Shown here: piece after piece, positions 1-12,300 of the stretch
How the letters are laid out: each line of letters starts with the position of its first letter
How positions within the stretch are numbered: the stretch's first letter is position 1
Assembly (NCBI GenBank): GCA_012934845.2
Contig: WNNJ02001194.1
Location: forward strand, 62,001-126,000
Direction: 5' to 3'
From: Pomphorhynchus laevis
Lineage: Eukaryota > Acanthocephala > Palaeacanthocephala > Echinorhynchida > Pomphorhynchidae
Length of the DNA stretch: 64,000 nt
Notes under the pieces: generated by a model
What the model was told of the DNA's origin: nothing
The model's input: the letters and a program-made list of their open reading frames with translations, nothing else
Databases searched by the model: none
Program-made: the position numbers and the translations under genes

Positions 1-1
1 C

Positions 2-922
2 GATTTCATCGGCAAAGTTGGCATACTACAGTCGGGCAATCTCTCTTCACCTTCTCCACAGGACTGCTCCAACTCTCCATTATTCTCACCAACTAATTCT
101 ATCACACAACAGCAGTACAGTGAATGCCAAGATTACATATTATCTGTTAGCACAAAGAGAATTAGAAAACATCATAGCATTTCGACCAACTGCTCGCTGC
201 TGCATCAGAAGAAGCGAAGGCGCAAGGAATATGTCTCTGCGTCTACTAGTAGCTTATCAACCCCTAATTTTGATAACAGTTCACCTGCTCTTTTACCGTC
301 TTCATCCGAACCAAAAGAGAGCCTAGATTCACGTATAGCTGCTCTGCTTGGTGATCAGCAGCAATCAAATGCTGATCAAGCCGAGATAAACAATGCTCCC
401 ACGAATGCTTCGTTGTTTCCTCCACTGCCTCAACTACCTATGCAACATCCACAGCAGATACTCCAAACAGGCCCAACTCAGAATTTTCTTCTAAATTCAA
501 TGTTTGTACAAGGTGGCATAAATCTGCCCATATTTGATCCAAATCGTCCACCGCCTCCGCTTCCGTGCCTCCTACCTAACACATCTACGATTTTGTCACA
601 ACCTGGTGGACATATTCTTTATCCAACTACTCCCGCACATCCAGCAACTTCATTTCCACCATGTTTACCATCTCCAATGCCTATCAATCCACCAATGATA
701 TCACCGTTAAATGCAAATCCAGCAAACCCTGTTTTTTCAGCAATGGATTCTAATTGCCAAATTCTGAATACTCCTCTCAAAGTTCTGTGTCGCCGTGCTT
801 TCGATGTTAGCATTGTAAACCTGAAATCTCAATTGCGAAAGAAACTTGGGAGGAAGATTCTGAAAGGTGTAGCTTACAAGTGTATTGACAATTGGTACGA
901 ATCAAATGATATAAAAAATAAG
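2..922 (+). CDS. SETD1: SETD1 exon (first visible): Pro-rich region and central conserved block
   Basis: Open from the window edge; 307 codons, ending at the donor AAG|GTAAGT in phase 0. It encodes a basic patch (KKRRRK), the [11 protein letters not shown] motif, a long Pro-rich stretch (about 411-760) and a helical block ending in [17 protein letters not shown]. That block matches the region of animal SETD1 proteins between the RRM and the linker. The true upstream exon border lies outside the window. Confidence 0.85.
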
Positions 923-3900
923 GTAAGTCTTCAACTTATATTTCTTTTCACAAATAAACCGGTCAAAATGTAGTTTTTTATCGTATGACAACTGGGCAGT
1001 TTACAGCGTTTAGTAAACTTAGTGCTTATCAAATTTGTTTCATTCAAAATAAATGGAAAGAAGCATACGCTCAATAATTTTTGCATTAGAAATTTAATTA
1101 TGAAATGCTTAAGATTCTATTATTAATGTAAATTCTAAAATGTTAAAGCTCAATTTAATTTTTTAGGAATAAATTCTTGAAATTTGAAAAGCTATAACAA
1201 TAAGGATTTTGTTAACAACTATCTATAACCAATAAAAAGTTTTAAAAAGAAGAAACACGAAGAAAAAGAAAACATAGTCAGTTCAGTCTTTAATGGAGTC
1301 TTCATTGTGTCACGGCCTTAGGTCCACAGGGATCTGAGCCATCCAGCCAATCCAACACGCCGCTCTCCGACTAACCACCCGGGGTCTCTCACTCCCCGAA
1401 GAATCTAATCGAGGCGGACTATGCTCGGTAATCGCGAGATGAGGAGCTTGAGAAATCTTGGTCTTTGCTCTGGGGGACGTTTTCTTGAAAATAAGACTAA
1501 TCCCGAGATAGCCCAAGTATCACAGAGCCGCACTTGGGTTTTCCCATTCAATGACAGATGCTGAGCCAGTTTCAGGGCCCACCTAGCTTTCTTCATGATA
1601 CGTTTGAGTCTATCTAGGTCAGCTTTCGCTGACCAGTTCACCGTAATAGTGAACCCCAGGTATTTTACTCGACTTGTGAAGGTATTAAGTGGTTTTTTTT
1701 GCAAATATAGAGGATAGAGCTCAGAGTGCTTATCTCTTCAATTTTTTCTTGGTGGCAGGGGCCCTATTTAAGACGATCACCTGTGATTTCGACGAGTTCA
1801 AAATAAGATTGAACATGGTTAACTGTTCTTTTAATCTTAAAAAGAAACGGCTGGTATCCCAGACTACATATATAGAGCTCAGAGTGCTTATCATGAGCTA
1901 TGAATTCCACCAATACTAAAATGTGGCTCACTGCTATTTGCTTATAGATAGGATTAAAGTAATTTGCAGAATAAAAAAATCATTATAATTTCAATGATAT
2001 ATAATTTATGTTTAATAACAAGGATTTTGTTAACAACTATATAACCACTAAAAGGTGTTATCCACAGGGATCTGAGTCCTCCAGCTAATTTTCGAAAAAC
2101 TGAAATCGGTAAATGAAATACAAGTCGATATTTTGAAAACAAATTCATTTTATTACGTTATTACATAAATTCGTAATAAAAAATGTATATTAACATCATT
2201 CTTCCACTATAGCAGTACATTCTATCAAACGATATATATTTTGCTGATGTTGGTGTGTGTTAACCCAACATATCCCTTATGCATTGAACAAAATTGAAAA
2301 GAAAACAAACATCAAACGCAGCGAAGGACAAAACACTTCATAAAATCTATTATAGTTATTTATTATTTAGCTTTATTTATATATCGTATAAAATACGTAG
2401 ACTAAGTTATCTGATATGATTTGTACGGTGGACTTTGTTTTCTACTGATAAGTTTGCATTCGTTTTGCGTTGATTTTGTTTTGAGGAATATCGGTCAAAA
2501 CCTGATTACATAGTAGTTCTTTATGATTGCCTATAATCTTTATTTGAATATATCATATATTATTTATTAGTCAATTCATAAAAATTGACTTTTATTTTGA
2601 TTTTTTATTTTAACTTGATGTAAGTTATATTACATCTTATATCAATTATTTATTATTTATCTTTATATTTATTTATGTATATAGTACGTAGACACTGTAA
2701 TTTATTAGTTAATTCATAAAAATTGACGTTTTATATTTCAATTTAAAATTTAAAATTTAATTACGGGTTGGGTCGAGGAATATGAGCCGAAACCTGATAA
2801 CATAGCAGTTCCTCCTGATAACCTCTCATTCTTATTCTTATACATCGTCTGTTATTTATTAGTCAATTAATAAAAATATATTTAGGGTTGAGAAATAATA
2901 TCCGAAATTTGATTACATACCAGTTCCTCCTGATGACCTCTAATCCTTATTCTGATACATTGTCTGTTATTTGTTACCCAATTCATAAAATTTGACTTTT
3001 ATTTTAAATTTCGATTTTAAGCTCTAAGTTGATATTTTTCGAAAGAAATATTAATATATTTTTCGTAATAATAATTAATTTTAAATTTTGTAATTTTAAA
3101 CCTGATACTTCACAAATGATCAGTTTTTGACTTTATTTGTATCAACGATTATCATAAATTTGAGTTTTCAAATGCTCACGTTATCTTATATCGGGTATGT
3201 TTTTATCATATTATTTGTTCTTAGCCTAAAAAGTATTTTTTACTTATCGTTATTAAAAAAGTATGCAAAGAATTATTCCGGATATGCTAATACAACTTTA
3301 GCAAATCGTTTAAGACTTGTACGTTTTTATAAGGAAATCAAAATTTTAATTATTAATGTGAAGCGTAATGACATCCAATGGCAGGATTCTCTTGTGGAAA
3401 CCACAATTTCAATGATTTTTTTGTAAATTTCTAATTATTAAAATCATCCACCGAAATGTAACTATCAACAAATATAATAAGTTATGGCTCGCATTTAGTT
3501 TTTGCATCGATATTTAAAACGAAATTAAACGATATTTAAATCGAAATTTAAAAACGATATTTTAAAAAATATCGTTTTTAAATTTCATATTGCTTTATAA
3601 ACATTTCATAAATCGTAGTAGTTTTAATTGTGACAATTATTTTCTAATTTTAATAATATCTAAAAGCTTTTTATTACATCATTGTTGTAGACATTCTTTG
3701 TCTATTTTATGTTTCACGTTTAGATAATAAAAGGATCGAAATATCTTAATAACGTGCACAGTTTTTCGCGAGCTTTCAAAACTGAAATTAATGAAACGAC
3801 TCAAAAAAACTGTAATTATCAAACTCCGCCAATGTTTCCTACAAACCATCAATATTCGAAAATTCCTAAATACGATCAAAACGTAAGTCAATTTAAAAAA

Positions 3901-6316
3901 ATCTTTTTATTTTGTGTTTTTAATAAATAAAATGTGTACAATATGTTTGCTAAAATTGTTTTAACGATTTAAATGTAAAATTGGAATTTACAATGCTATC
4001 ATTTTGAATATTTATTGAAATGAAGAAAGTGATTACATGTCACGTTAAACAGGTGGTATATTTTATAAGAGTAAGCATAGTATCATATTCAATAATAAAG
4101 TACATTTCAATTTAAAAATATCATATTAGTTTTCGCTTAATTCTTGCTTAAGGCAAGTAATTATATTTTTAATTTTAAGTTTTTATGATTTAAATTCCTG
4201 ATTATTTGTTTCTTATTTCAACATGGTTTTCAAATATTTAAAATGCATTTTTGATGCTTTCAATTTTAACTTGTTTTATTTTTCAATTACAATCCCGCAA
4301 TTTTCTTTATTTAGTTATAAATAAAGAAAATGAGTGAAAACGTTTTATTCCAACAAAGCCGGCATTCAATAGCTCTTTTTATCAACTTCATTAAATGACC
4401 ATCCGTTTTTTGCTCATTGATCAGACTGGACAAGGATTTGTAAATCCTTGTTCAGTCTGATCTGTAATATTTTACTTTTGCAATATTTTATTACAAAAGT
4501 AATAAAATAAAAATTATTGGACAGAAAGAATATTTAGGAATTCCTTATAAAAAATAAATCCTTTATTTAGGAAGTTTAAATATAATAAAATATCTAATAA
4601 TACAGCCCAAATTTTAATTTATAATAAAAAGTTACCCAAATTACACAATATTTTAAAGCAGCAACCTGAATTTAATGATTGTTTTGTAGAATATAAAATT
4701 CCTTGTGATAAATGTAATTGCTCATTGATCAGACTGGACAAGGATTTGTAAAACGTATCGCACAATATAAATGTTACATAAAACAAAATAATATGTAAGG
4801 AGTAATATACATATACAATGTATGCATATTATATACAATATTATATACGATGTAATATACATATCACATTTTATACTAAATTTATAAGGTTAATTTAAAA
4901 AGCTTCCATTATATATTCAAGACATTTATATATTTGTTAGTAATCATGTAAGCCCGACGCGAAAGAATGACGAATGCCGTTTCGTCATCACTATGACTCA
5001 TCAGTGCCAGTTCCCTCCCACTGCTGGATGCAGATGAGCACTTTGCTAGTCATCCTCTGCATCCAGCAGTGGGAGGGAACTGGCACTGATGAGTCATAGT
5101 GATGACGAAACGGCATTCGTCATTCTTTCGCGTCGGGCTTATATGATTACTAAAAATTCACGCGGAATGGTATCATCATTTGAGATATATATTTGTTATA
5201 AATGTATTATAAACTGGGTTGTTGTGTTTTAATTTTAGGTTTTATTTATTATGTTATCTTTAATTTATTTAAAAATATAGTTCTAATTTTTAAATTTGAA
5301 TTATATATTTAGAATCTTTATTCGTTTTGTTTTCTTTCAAGTTTATTTGTTTTACATTTTTATATTTTCAACTTTATTTTTACAAACAGCGTTCTCACTA
5401 TTTAAGTTTTCGATTTAATTTAACGTTTCTTTGTTAGGTTTGTTGAATTTTCTTTGTTTTCTCCTTTGCAACTGAAAGTTGCAAAGGAGAAAACTCAAAG
5501 CCGAAATTTAATTCAACTCAAAGCCGAAACGGTACGCCGTCTTGCAGTGTAGAAGCATGAAATTCTCTATATATGGAGAAAGGCAGATAGGTGTAATAGA
5601 CAGTCCTGGTTGAATCGAACCCTTAATTTATTTATTGGTTCTCCGAGGATCCCAGGCGACGATGCTGTTTCCTTTGTAATCTATTATATTGGTCATTTAG
5701 TGATCCCGCTGATGTCTATTACACACTGAAAAGAATTCACTGCATTGCATTGACTTCGAAAGCGCAAGCTACGTCATGCAATTAGCATATAATGAATTCT
5801 TTCTGCTTTAATCTATATATAGTATGTTTTTCATGTGTATACGCTGTATTGCTGCAACTGATGAGGCTTCTCAAAGCCGAAACGGTACGCCGTCTTGCAG
5901 TGTAGAAGCATGAAATTTTATATATATAGAAAGGCAGATAGGTGTAATAGACAGTCCTTGTTGAATCGAACCTTTAATTTATTTATTGGTCCTCCGAGGA
6001 ACCCAGGCGGCGGTGCTTTGTAATCTATTATATTGGTCATTTAGTGATCCCGCTGATGTCTATTACACTGAAAAGAATTCACTGCATTGCATTGACTTCG
6101 AAAGCGCAAGCTACGTCATGCAATTAGCATATAGTGAATTCTTTCTGCTTTAATCTATATATAGTATGTTTTTCATGTGTATACACTGTATTGCTGCAAC
6201 TGATGAGGCTTCTCAAAGCCGAAACGGTACGCCGTCTTGCAGTGTAGAAGCATGAAATTCTCTATATATAGAGAAAAGCAGATAGGTGTAATAGACAGTC
6301 CTGGTTGAATCAAACC

Positions 6317-6373
<57 letters not shown>

Positions 6374-9300
6374 ATTTTCTAATTGAGGAAAGAAGTACTT
6401 TTTTATTATTAAAACGTTTCGACTTCTTTCCTCAATTAGAAAATCTTTTATTTACAAATATATGAAAGAATCTACAATAGACCTTGAGGGGCAATTATAT
6501 ACTCGAAATACCCACTATATATATTTATTTATTTATTTCAGACGACTGTATAGTTCTTGACGACTTTATTAATTGGATAGGCTTGTGTTTTTAATGATGT
6601 AAACGTTCTGTCTATTACAGTCAAACATACTCTACCGACATTTTGGATAGGCATGTGTTTTTAATGATGTCAAGGTTCTGTCCATTACAGTCAAACATAC
6701 TCTACCGAAGTTTGGAAACGTACTAATGACCACACAGCCTTCCATATTCATTAATTGGCAAAATAGGACATAAAGGTTAACGCAGTTTGAAAAGTTGTAA
6801 ATTAAAATAAATTTTGTAAATTACTTTAATTTTACTTTAAATAAAATTCAAAAATGTTTTTAATAAATCAGATTAGTTTCGTATTCAAATATTGCATTCT
6901 TGAAATTACGTAAATTAATCTCGAGTAATTACACTTTTTAAGTATAATTTAGTATAATTTTAAAGAAAAATCGTTTGTAGCCGTACGAACTTTTCTTGTT
7001 TTTGTTTTAATATGCTATGTTAATTTTATATTAAGCAGAACAGATTTTTCAAATTAAATGAAACTCATGATTTGAACGACAACTCGCTAACTAAATTACA
7101 AAACACACAGCCTGTAAGTGATGAGAAGGATATGTCTTTGGATTCGAAAAGTTCCATTTTGGAACAAAATCTAATTCCTGAATCCAATTCAAGCAGTATA
7201 ACCACACTTTCCGACGAATCAAGGATCAATTTGAATTTTGTCACGAATACTAACGATAAAATCACTGCCAATGAAAAATCCCCTCTAAAATCATCAAAGT
7301 GTGGTATTGATAGAGAGTACGCAAAGACTGACCGAAATACAGTGCCATCTATTGAATCGAAATGTACAAAAACGAAACATCCCAAGTTATCGAGTGATGT
7401 ATTGGCGTCACCTATTGATAAGTCCAAGCAATTATCATCTGGGAAGCTGTCAACATCACCAGGAAAGAAACAACGCACTGGGCCTAAGAACACTGTTCCC
7501 TTGTCACAGGTAGTATCATCGTTTGTGCCAGATTCAGCACCATTAGAGAAATCTCACTTGGAACAAAATGAATGTGCTTTGATACCTTCAACTACGGATA
7601 CCAGTGCGCATTATCTGCCTGATATCACCTCACTGGAAACGAATCAGCTTGATACTCAAACAACTACAATTACTCCTACATCTTCGGCAATACCATCAGA
7701 AGCAAATCCTGTTTGTTTATTGAAAGTATCGACCAGCACCATCACGTCATCGTATTCTCCCTTAATCTGCGCTAAAGGTAAATCTATTCTTTACTCAATT
7801 GCGAATTCAAAAATACCATCACCCACCTCGTTCATCGTAAGGAAACAGCTTGTTGACTCAAACAAACGTATATCAACATTATCAACCAAAGATACCACGT
7901 TCACAAGCACACCGTGTAATAGCAATAAAGTAAATACGAATGAGTCAGTAGGAAAAGTAATAAAGGCCCGGGCGCTTGATGACGAATCGGCTGATCGAAA
8001 TCAAATCGAAAACTTTACGACTGCTTTTAATATGAAAAAACAAGTTTCCAAATCAAAGGTTGATCTCAACGTAAAACGATTCGACTCAGTAGAATACAAT
8101 GCAGGAAGCGACAGTCTTGAAGTTAAATCAGCAAAAGAAGCTAATTTTAAATCCAAAATAGCCTTATTAGAACACAACAATAACGTATCCAATTGTCCAG
8201 ATATTTTAAGCCCTACATCAACAGGTATATGCTTATATTTTGCTTGCTATTATAAATTTGAGATTAGTTAAGTACCTTAAATCAAGCAAAATTTGGATGC
8301 CAAAAAATAAGATAAACTTTTTTATCTTGATTTTTGTTTAAGCTATTCAAATTTAATGACTTTAAATATTCAAACCATGTTTAAATTAAGTAAATCATAT
8401 TAATAAGATATGTAAGAGGTCAGTGGCATTTTAGAGCATAAATGCAGTTACATTGTTTTACATTCTTTTACATTCAATTGTAGTTACAATGTAGCTATCA
8501 AGTAATTAGTTGATACTTTGATTTAAATTATCTGATGATTTTGTATTTGCTATTATATAAGGCTTCAACTGGAATTTTCGTTGCATAAATTATTTCCATT
8601 ATCGATCTAGAATCAAGGATAGATAATACTTGTATTCGATTTATATAAAATCAATCATGTTTTAATTTAATATTCGCCACAAATTGCTGGCGTTATAATG
8701 AAACAGAACATTAAACATAGAACAGTCATTGAACAAACCGAACATCTAATGAGAATAAAAGTAATTACTCTCATTACTCTCATATGTTATTAAGATAAAA
8801 AGGTAAAGGTAGAATTGATTTAGAAAAGCTATTGTATTTTATAATTTAATTTATGTAAATATTTCATTAAATTTATAATTTGTTATTTATATATTAACTC
8901 TAATTTTGAAGTTTTGCAGGTTTAATACTGCAAAACGTCAAAACCTCAATACTGCAAAGTGAATCTGTAATGTATAATATTATGTATTATATAATGATAT
9001 ATACATTATATTATAATGTATATATCATATTTCTCTTATGTATAAAATTATAATATTATTGATTTTATATAATATAAATATATTTATATCAATTTTATAT
9101 TTTTTGGAAATACTTTCATTTCTGAACATTACTTTTTGATTAACATTTCGTTATATTTTTGTTCAGCAATCAATCTAGTCCAACGAATACTCTTTATGCA
9201 GATAAACCAGCCGTATGATTCTTACGAAGAAAAAATAATTAACTCGATTGCTTCTGCTATTAAACCGGAGCAGTCAGAAAGCATAAACAACACCAAATTT

Positions 9301-12300
9301 CCTAACTGCTTCGAGGTATTGATTGAGGGCGGTAACGTTTTTTACGACAGCCTCTCTGAAAATGAATCGCAAAATACCTTGTTTACATCCAAGTGCTCGA
9401 TTTCTAGCTATAAATCGTCATTTGACGAGCTTCTAAGTGCATGTCAGTTGTCTCAGAGCAAAAGCTTGTCAGGAAAGAAAATTTCAAAGAAGCGGACAGT
9501 TCAAAAATTTACTTTGCGTAGCGCTGATGATGAATTGAAAAATATTCGTTCTTACTTAGAACATGGTATTGATGCTGAAGATATCGGATTTTTGAAGCAA
9601 GCTTACATTGAAATCATAGGCGATGTGCCAATTCCTCAGTGGCTAGCTCATGTTCATTGGATTCATCACCCTCCATCAGAACTTCAGAACGATGAAGGTT
9701 TGATTTTGTAACTTGTTTTTTATCAATTCTTTTTACAGTCCAAATCAATCCGGTCTAGCTTTACTTTTGAGAGTATTCGTACCTCGTGTACTTGAGTGCA
9801 CGCTTATTTTGAACTGTTGGTCGTCACAAAATGAACATTTCAGGGTCATATTATTGATGTAGTAAGCAAGAATTGTACATTCATTATCTTAGTGCGTTTG
9901 CACTCTCCAGTGAATTATTGGACACCCTTAAATTTTTTCAGTTTTGTTTTCTCCTAAGATGTTTATGGCATCCACATGTTATGGAAGGATATACCTTTTT
10001 TAACTTCACAGTCATTGTCTGAACTTTGCTGAACTTTTTGAAACGATTCGTTCTCTATAGAAATGTTTCTTTTTCAACGTTGGCCCTTATAATCAACGAA
10101 AATCTCTTGTTCTTTGAACTTCAGTGCCGTTTCAATCCCGATGACCAAAAATTTTAAAGTCTTCCGTCTGATGAAAACAGAAGTTAGAAACTATTGAATC
10201 GGATCATCGGATATCTCCAGCAGCAATGTTTCCACATCTTAAAAAATATAAAAGCTGTCTACGCTACTGAGGTTTTATATACACGGTTACCATTCAGAAT
10301 TCCGAGTAACTCGTCGCTAATTTGTCACGGGTCTCATATCACATGTACAGGCTGAGAGATGTTTTTCCAGTAAACTGCTTAGGTCAATAATTTATTATTA
10401 ATAATTATTCTAAATTTGTATTTTTATTATCCTCTTAATGGAAAATGATATTTCAAACGGTTTTAAATTGAAATGTTTATTTAAAAACTAGATATTTTTA
10501 GTAAACTAGGCATAAACTCCATATTGATATTATTTGATCATGCTTAATTAAATAGATGGTCTAGCCGATTCTTAGAAGCGTCATTTAATTTAATGATTGC
10601 TACATTCTTATCCTTCTTTTAAATTCAACATCTCTATTTCGGGACCCACAGCATTCCAAAATGATAATATTAGAGATAAAATTAGTATTGCTTTTAGTGA
10701 CCAATGTAAATTTAATTTGATATTTAAAAGCTCATATAATATGTTATTAAACCCACATTACTTACTATTCGATATATATATTTTTATTTAAAATATAATA
10801 TTTAAAATATTTCAATGTTCATTTCCAACATTTGTCGTGCTATCTTGATAACTTCATGCCGGCTGACGTAGATACGGAATTATCACGCTACTTACCATCA
10901 CGGAAGCAGCATTGACGACCCTCATCCGCTCATGATCTCCATTATGCATGCCGCATTTCCCGGCAGAACGGCTACGCTGATCCGTTGGAACAGGAAAGCA
11001 CGGGCTCTGGGTGCCGAGTTGATGAAGGAACGTGAGAGACACTGGCACGATCTATCCTGTGCTTTCAACTGTCACTGGTATGAACATATATTGGCGGATG
11101 TCAATGTTAGTGACATTGACATCCGACATTGACATTGATATTTGTGCACTTTCTTAGTTTCGGCGTTATTTGCCACACTAGCCGCGCTATATATCGAACT
11201 GCTAAGGTTACTGGATGCTGTGGTATCCACACAAGTGAAGTCTCACAGTAGCAGTCTACCTGACGACGAGAAAATCAGAGTCCACCGTGGGGTCGTCTGC
11301 CGTCAACTCTGCAGACTCCTGTAGGCTCTAAACGAGAAGGGATGCCAGCGGACGTCAATGGCTTCTTTAGAAGATTGTTAGCGTCGGCATGACCGGAGTG
11401 GCGAGACTTTAATCGGCAACATTCCAGCCAGTGAGTCCGCATGTTATCAACTTCCGTTCCGCAGATGCACCGATACGGAGCACAAAATCGGATTCCCAAT
11501 TGGATTGTGACACTGACTGAAATTTTTTGCTAAGTTATTTGCACAATACCTCATATGTACCTCTGCTGGTATTGGTGCAACTTGATTATCCATGGCTAGT
11601 CTATCAATCTGGTCCAACATCTCAGATCGAAATTAAAAGCTACATCTTAATATACATAGGGTTAATAAATTAATCCAGTTTTCTTTATCTAGTCCAATCT
11701 GCAGGACTGTTTTATGTTTAAGGGGTCCAATAATTTTTTAAACATTAAGATATTTTATATCCTAATATTTTAGTTATCCTTTTATATAAAAAATGATATA
11801 ATACTATCCTTATAATGCTAATATCATAAAATATGATATTATATGTTATGTAATATTCATTTTTATAAAGGATTATTAATGATCATAATCATTTACATTT
11901 GATCATTTATATTATAATATACGTAATATATATTATAATATATAATCATTTATATTTAATCTTTTATATTAGATCCTTATAATGCTAATATCATATGTTA
12001 TGTAATATTCATTATAGGCTTTGCACATAAGTTCTTCTAAACCAAAGTCAGTGAAATTTAATTTCTCCATTTTACTATTAGCATCGAATGCCACGACTTT
12101 AAACGTGAAATTTGACGATGTTTTATACCTAAATCTAATTATCTTTAGTTATTTTATCTGAAAAATACTAAAATCAATGGCATTTTACTTAAAATGTACT
12201 TTAATCGCTTGCGTATAAGGTGCACTTTTGATTGCTGTTTAGGGTGCGCGCGATCCCTTGGTCGTCATATGCTATCTCCAACAAAACGAAATGTGCAATA

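Larger units (their letters stand above)
5497..6319 (+). repeat. Tandem hammerhead-ribozyme repeat (retrozyme-like), about 2.3 units
   Basis: Predicted cleavage sites at 5541, 5894 and 6236 define units of 353 and 342 bp. The first unit is cut off on the left, inside its ribozyme; the last ends in an (AT)n tract. Each unit has a self-complementary body, for example GTGTAATAGACA at 5591-5602 with TGTCTATTACAC at 5713-5724, and a palindromic GAATTC-bounded segment. There is no ORF. Known biology: type I hammerheads in direct tandem repeats of a few hundred bp produce unit-length circular RNAs in several animals (retrozymes). That these are transcribed is inference. Confidence 0.8.
923..7038 (+). 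other. SETD1 intron, 6.1 kb, repeat-filled
   Basis: Phase 0 intron, donor GTAAGT, acceptor AAGCAG. It contains a decayed LINE piece, a dispersed AT-rich repeat, short palindromes, a foldback element with hammerhead arms, a hammerhead-bearing tandem array, (AT)n, a second foldback and a 70-bp duplication. These are listed separately. The remaining parts (about 3,020-4,420, 4,750-4,930 and 6,720-7,030) are AT-rich with no coding signal that I see. Confidence 0.75.

Noticed and set aside
413-973. A separate Pro-rich 186-aa gene starting at 413
   Set aside because: The frame is open back to base 2 and runs into a GTAAGT donor; it is part of the SETD1 exon.
5086-5121. A stand-alone catalytic hammerhead in the 4.95-kb foldback
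   Set aside because: CTGATGA, stem II, GAAA and GTC are present, but the sequence after GTC does not pair with that before CTGATGA, so stem I cannot form within this copy.
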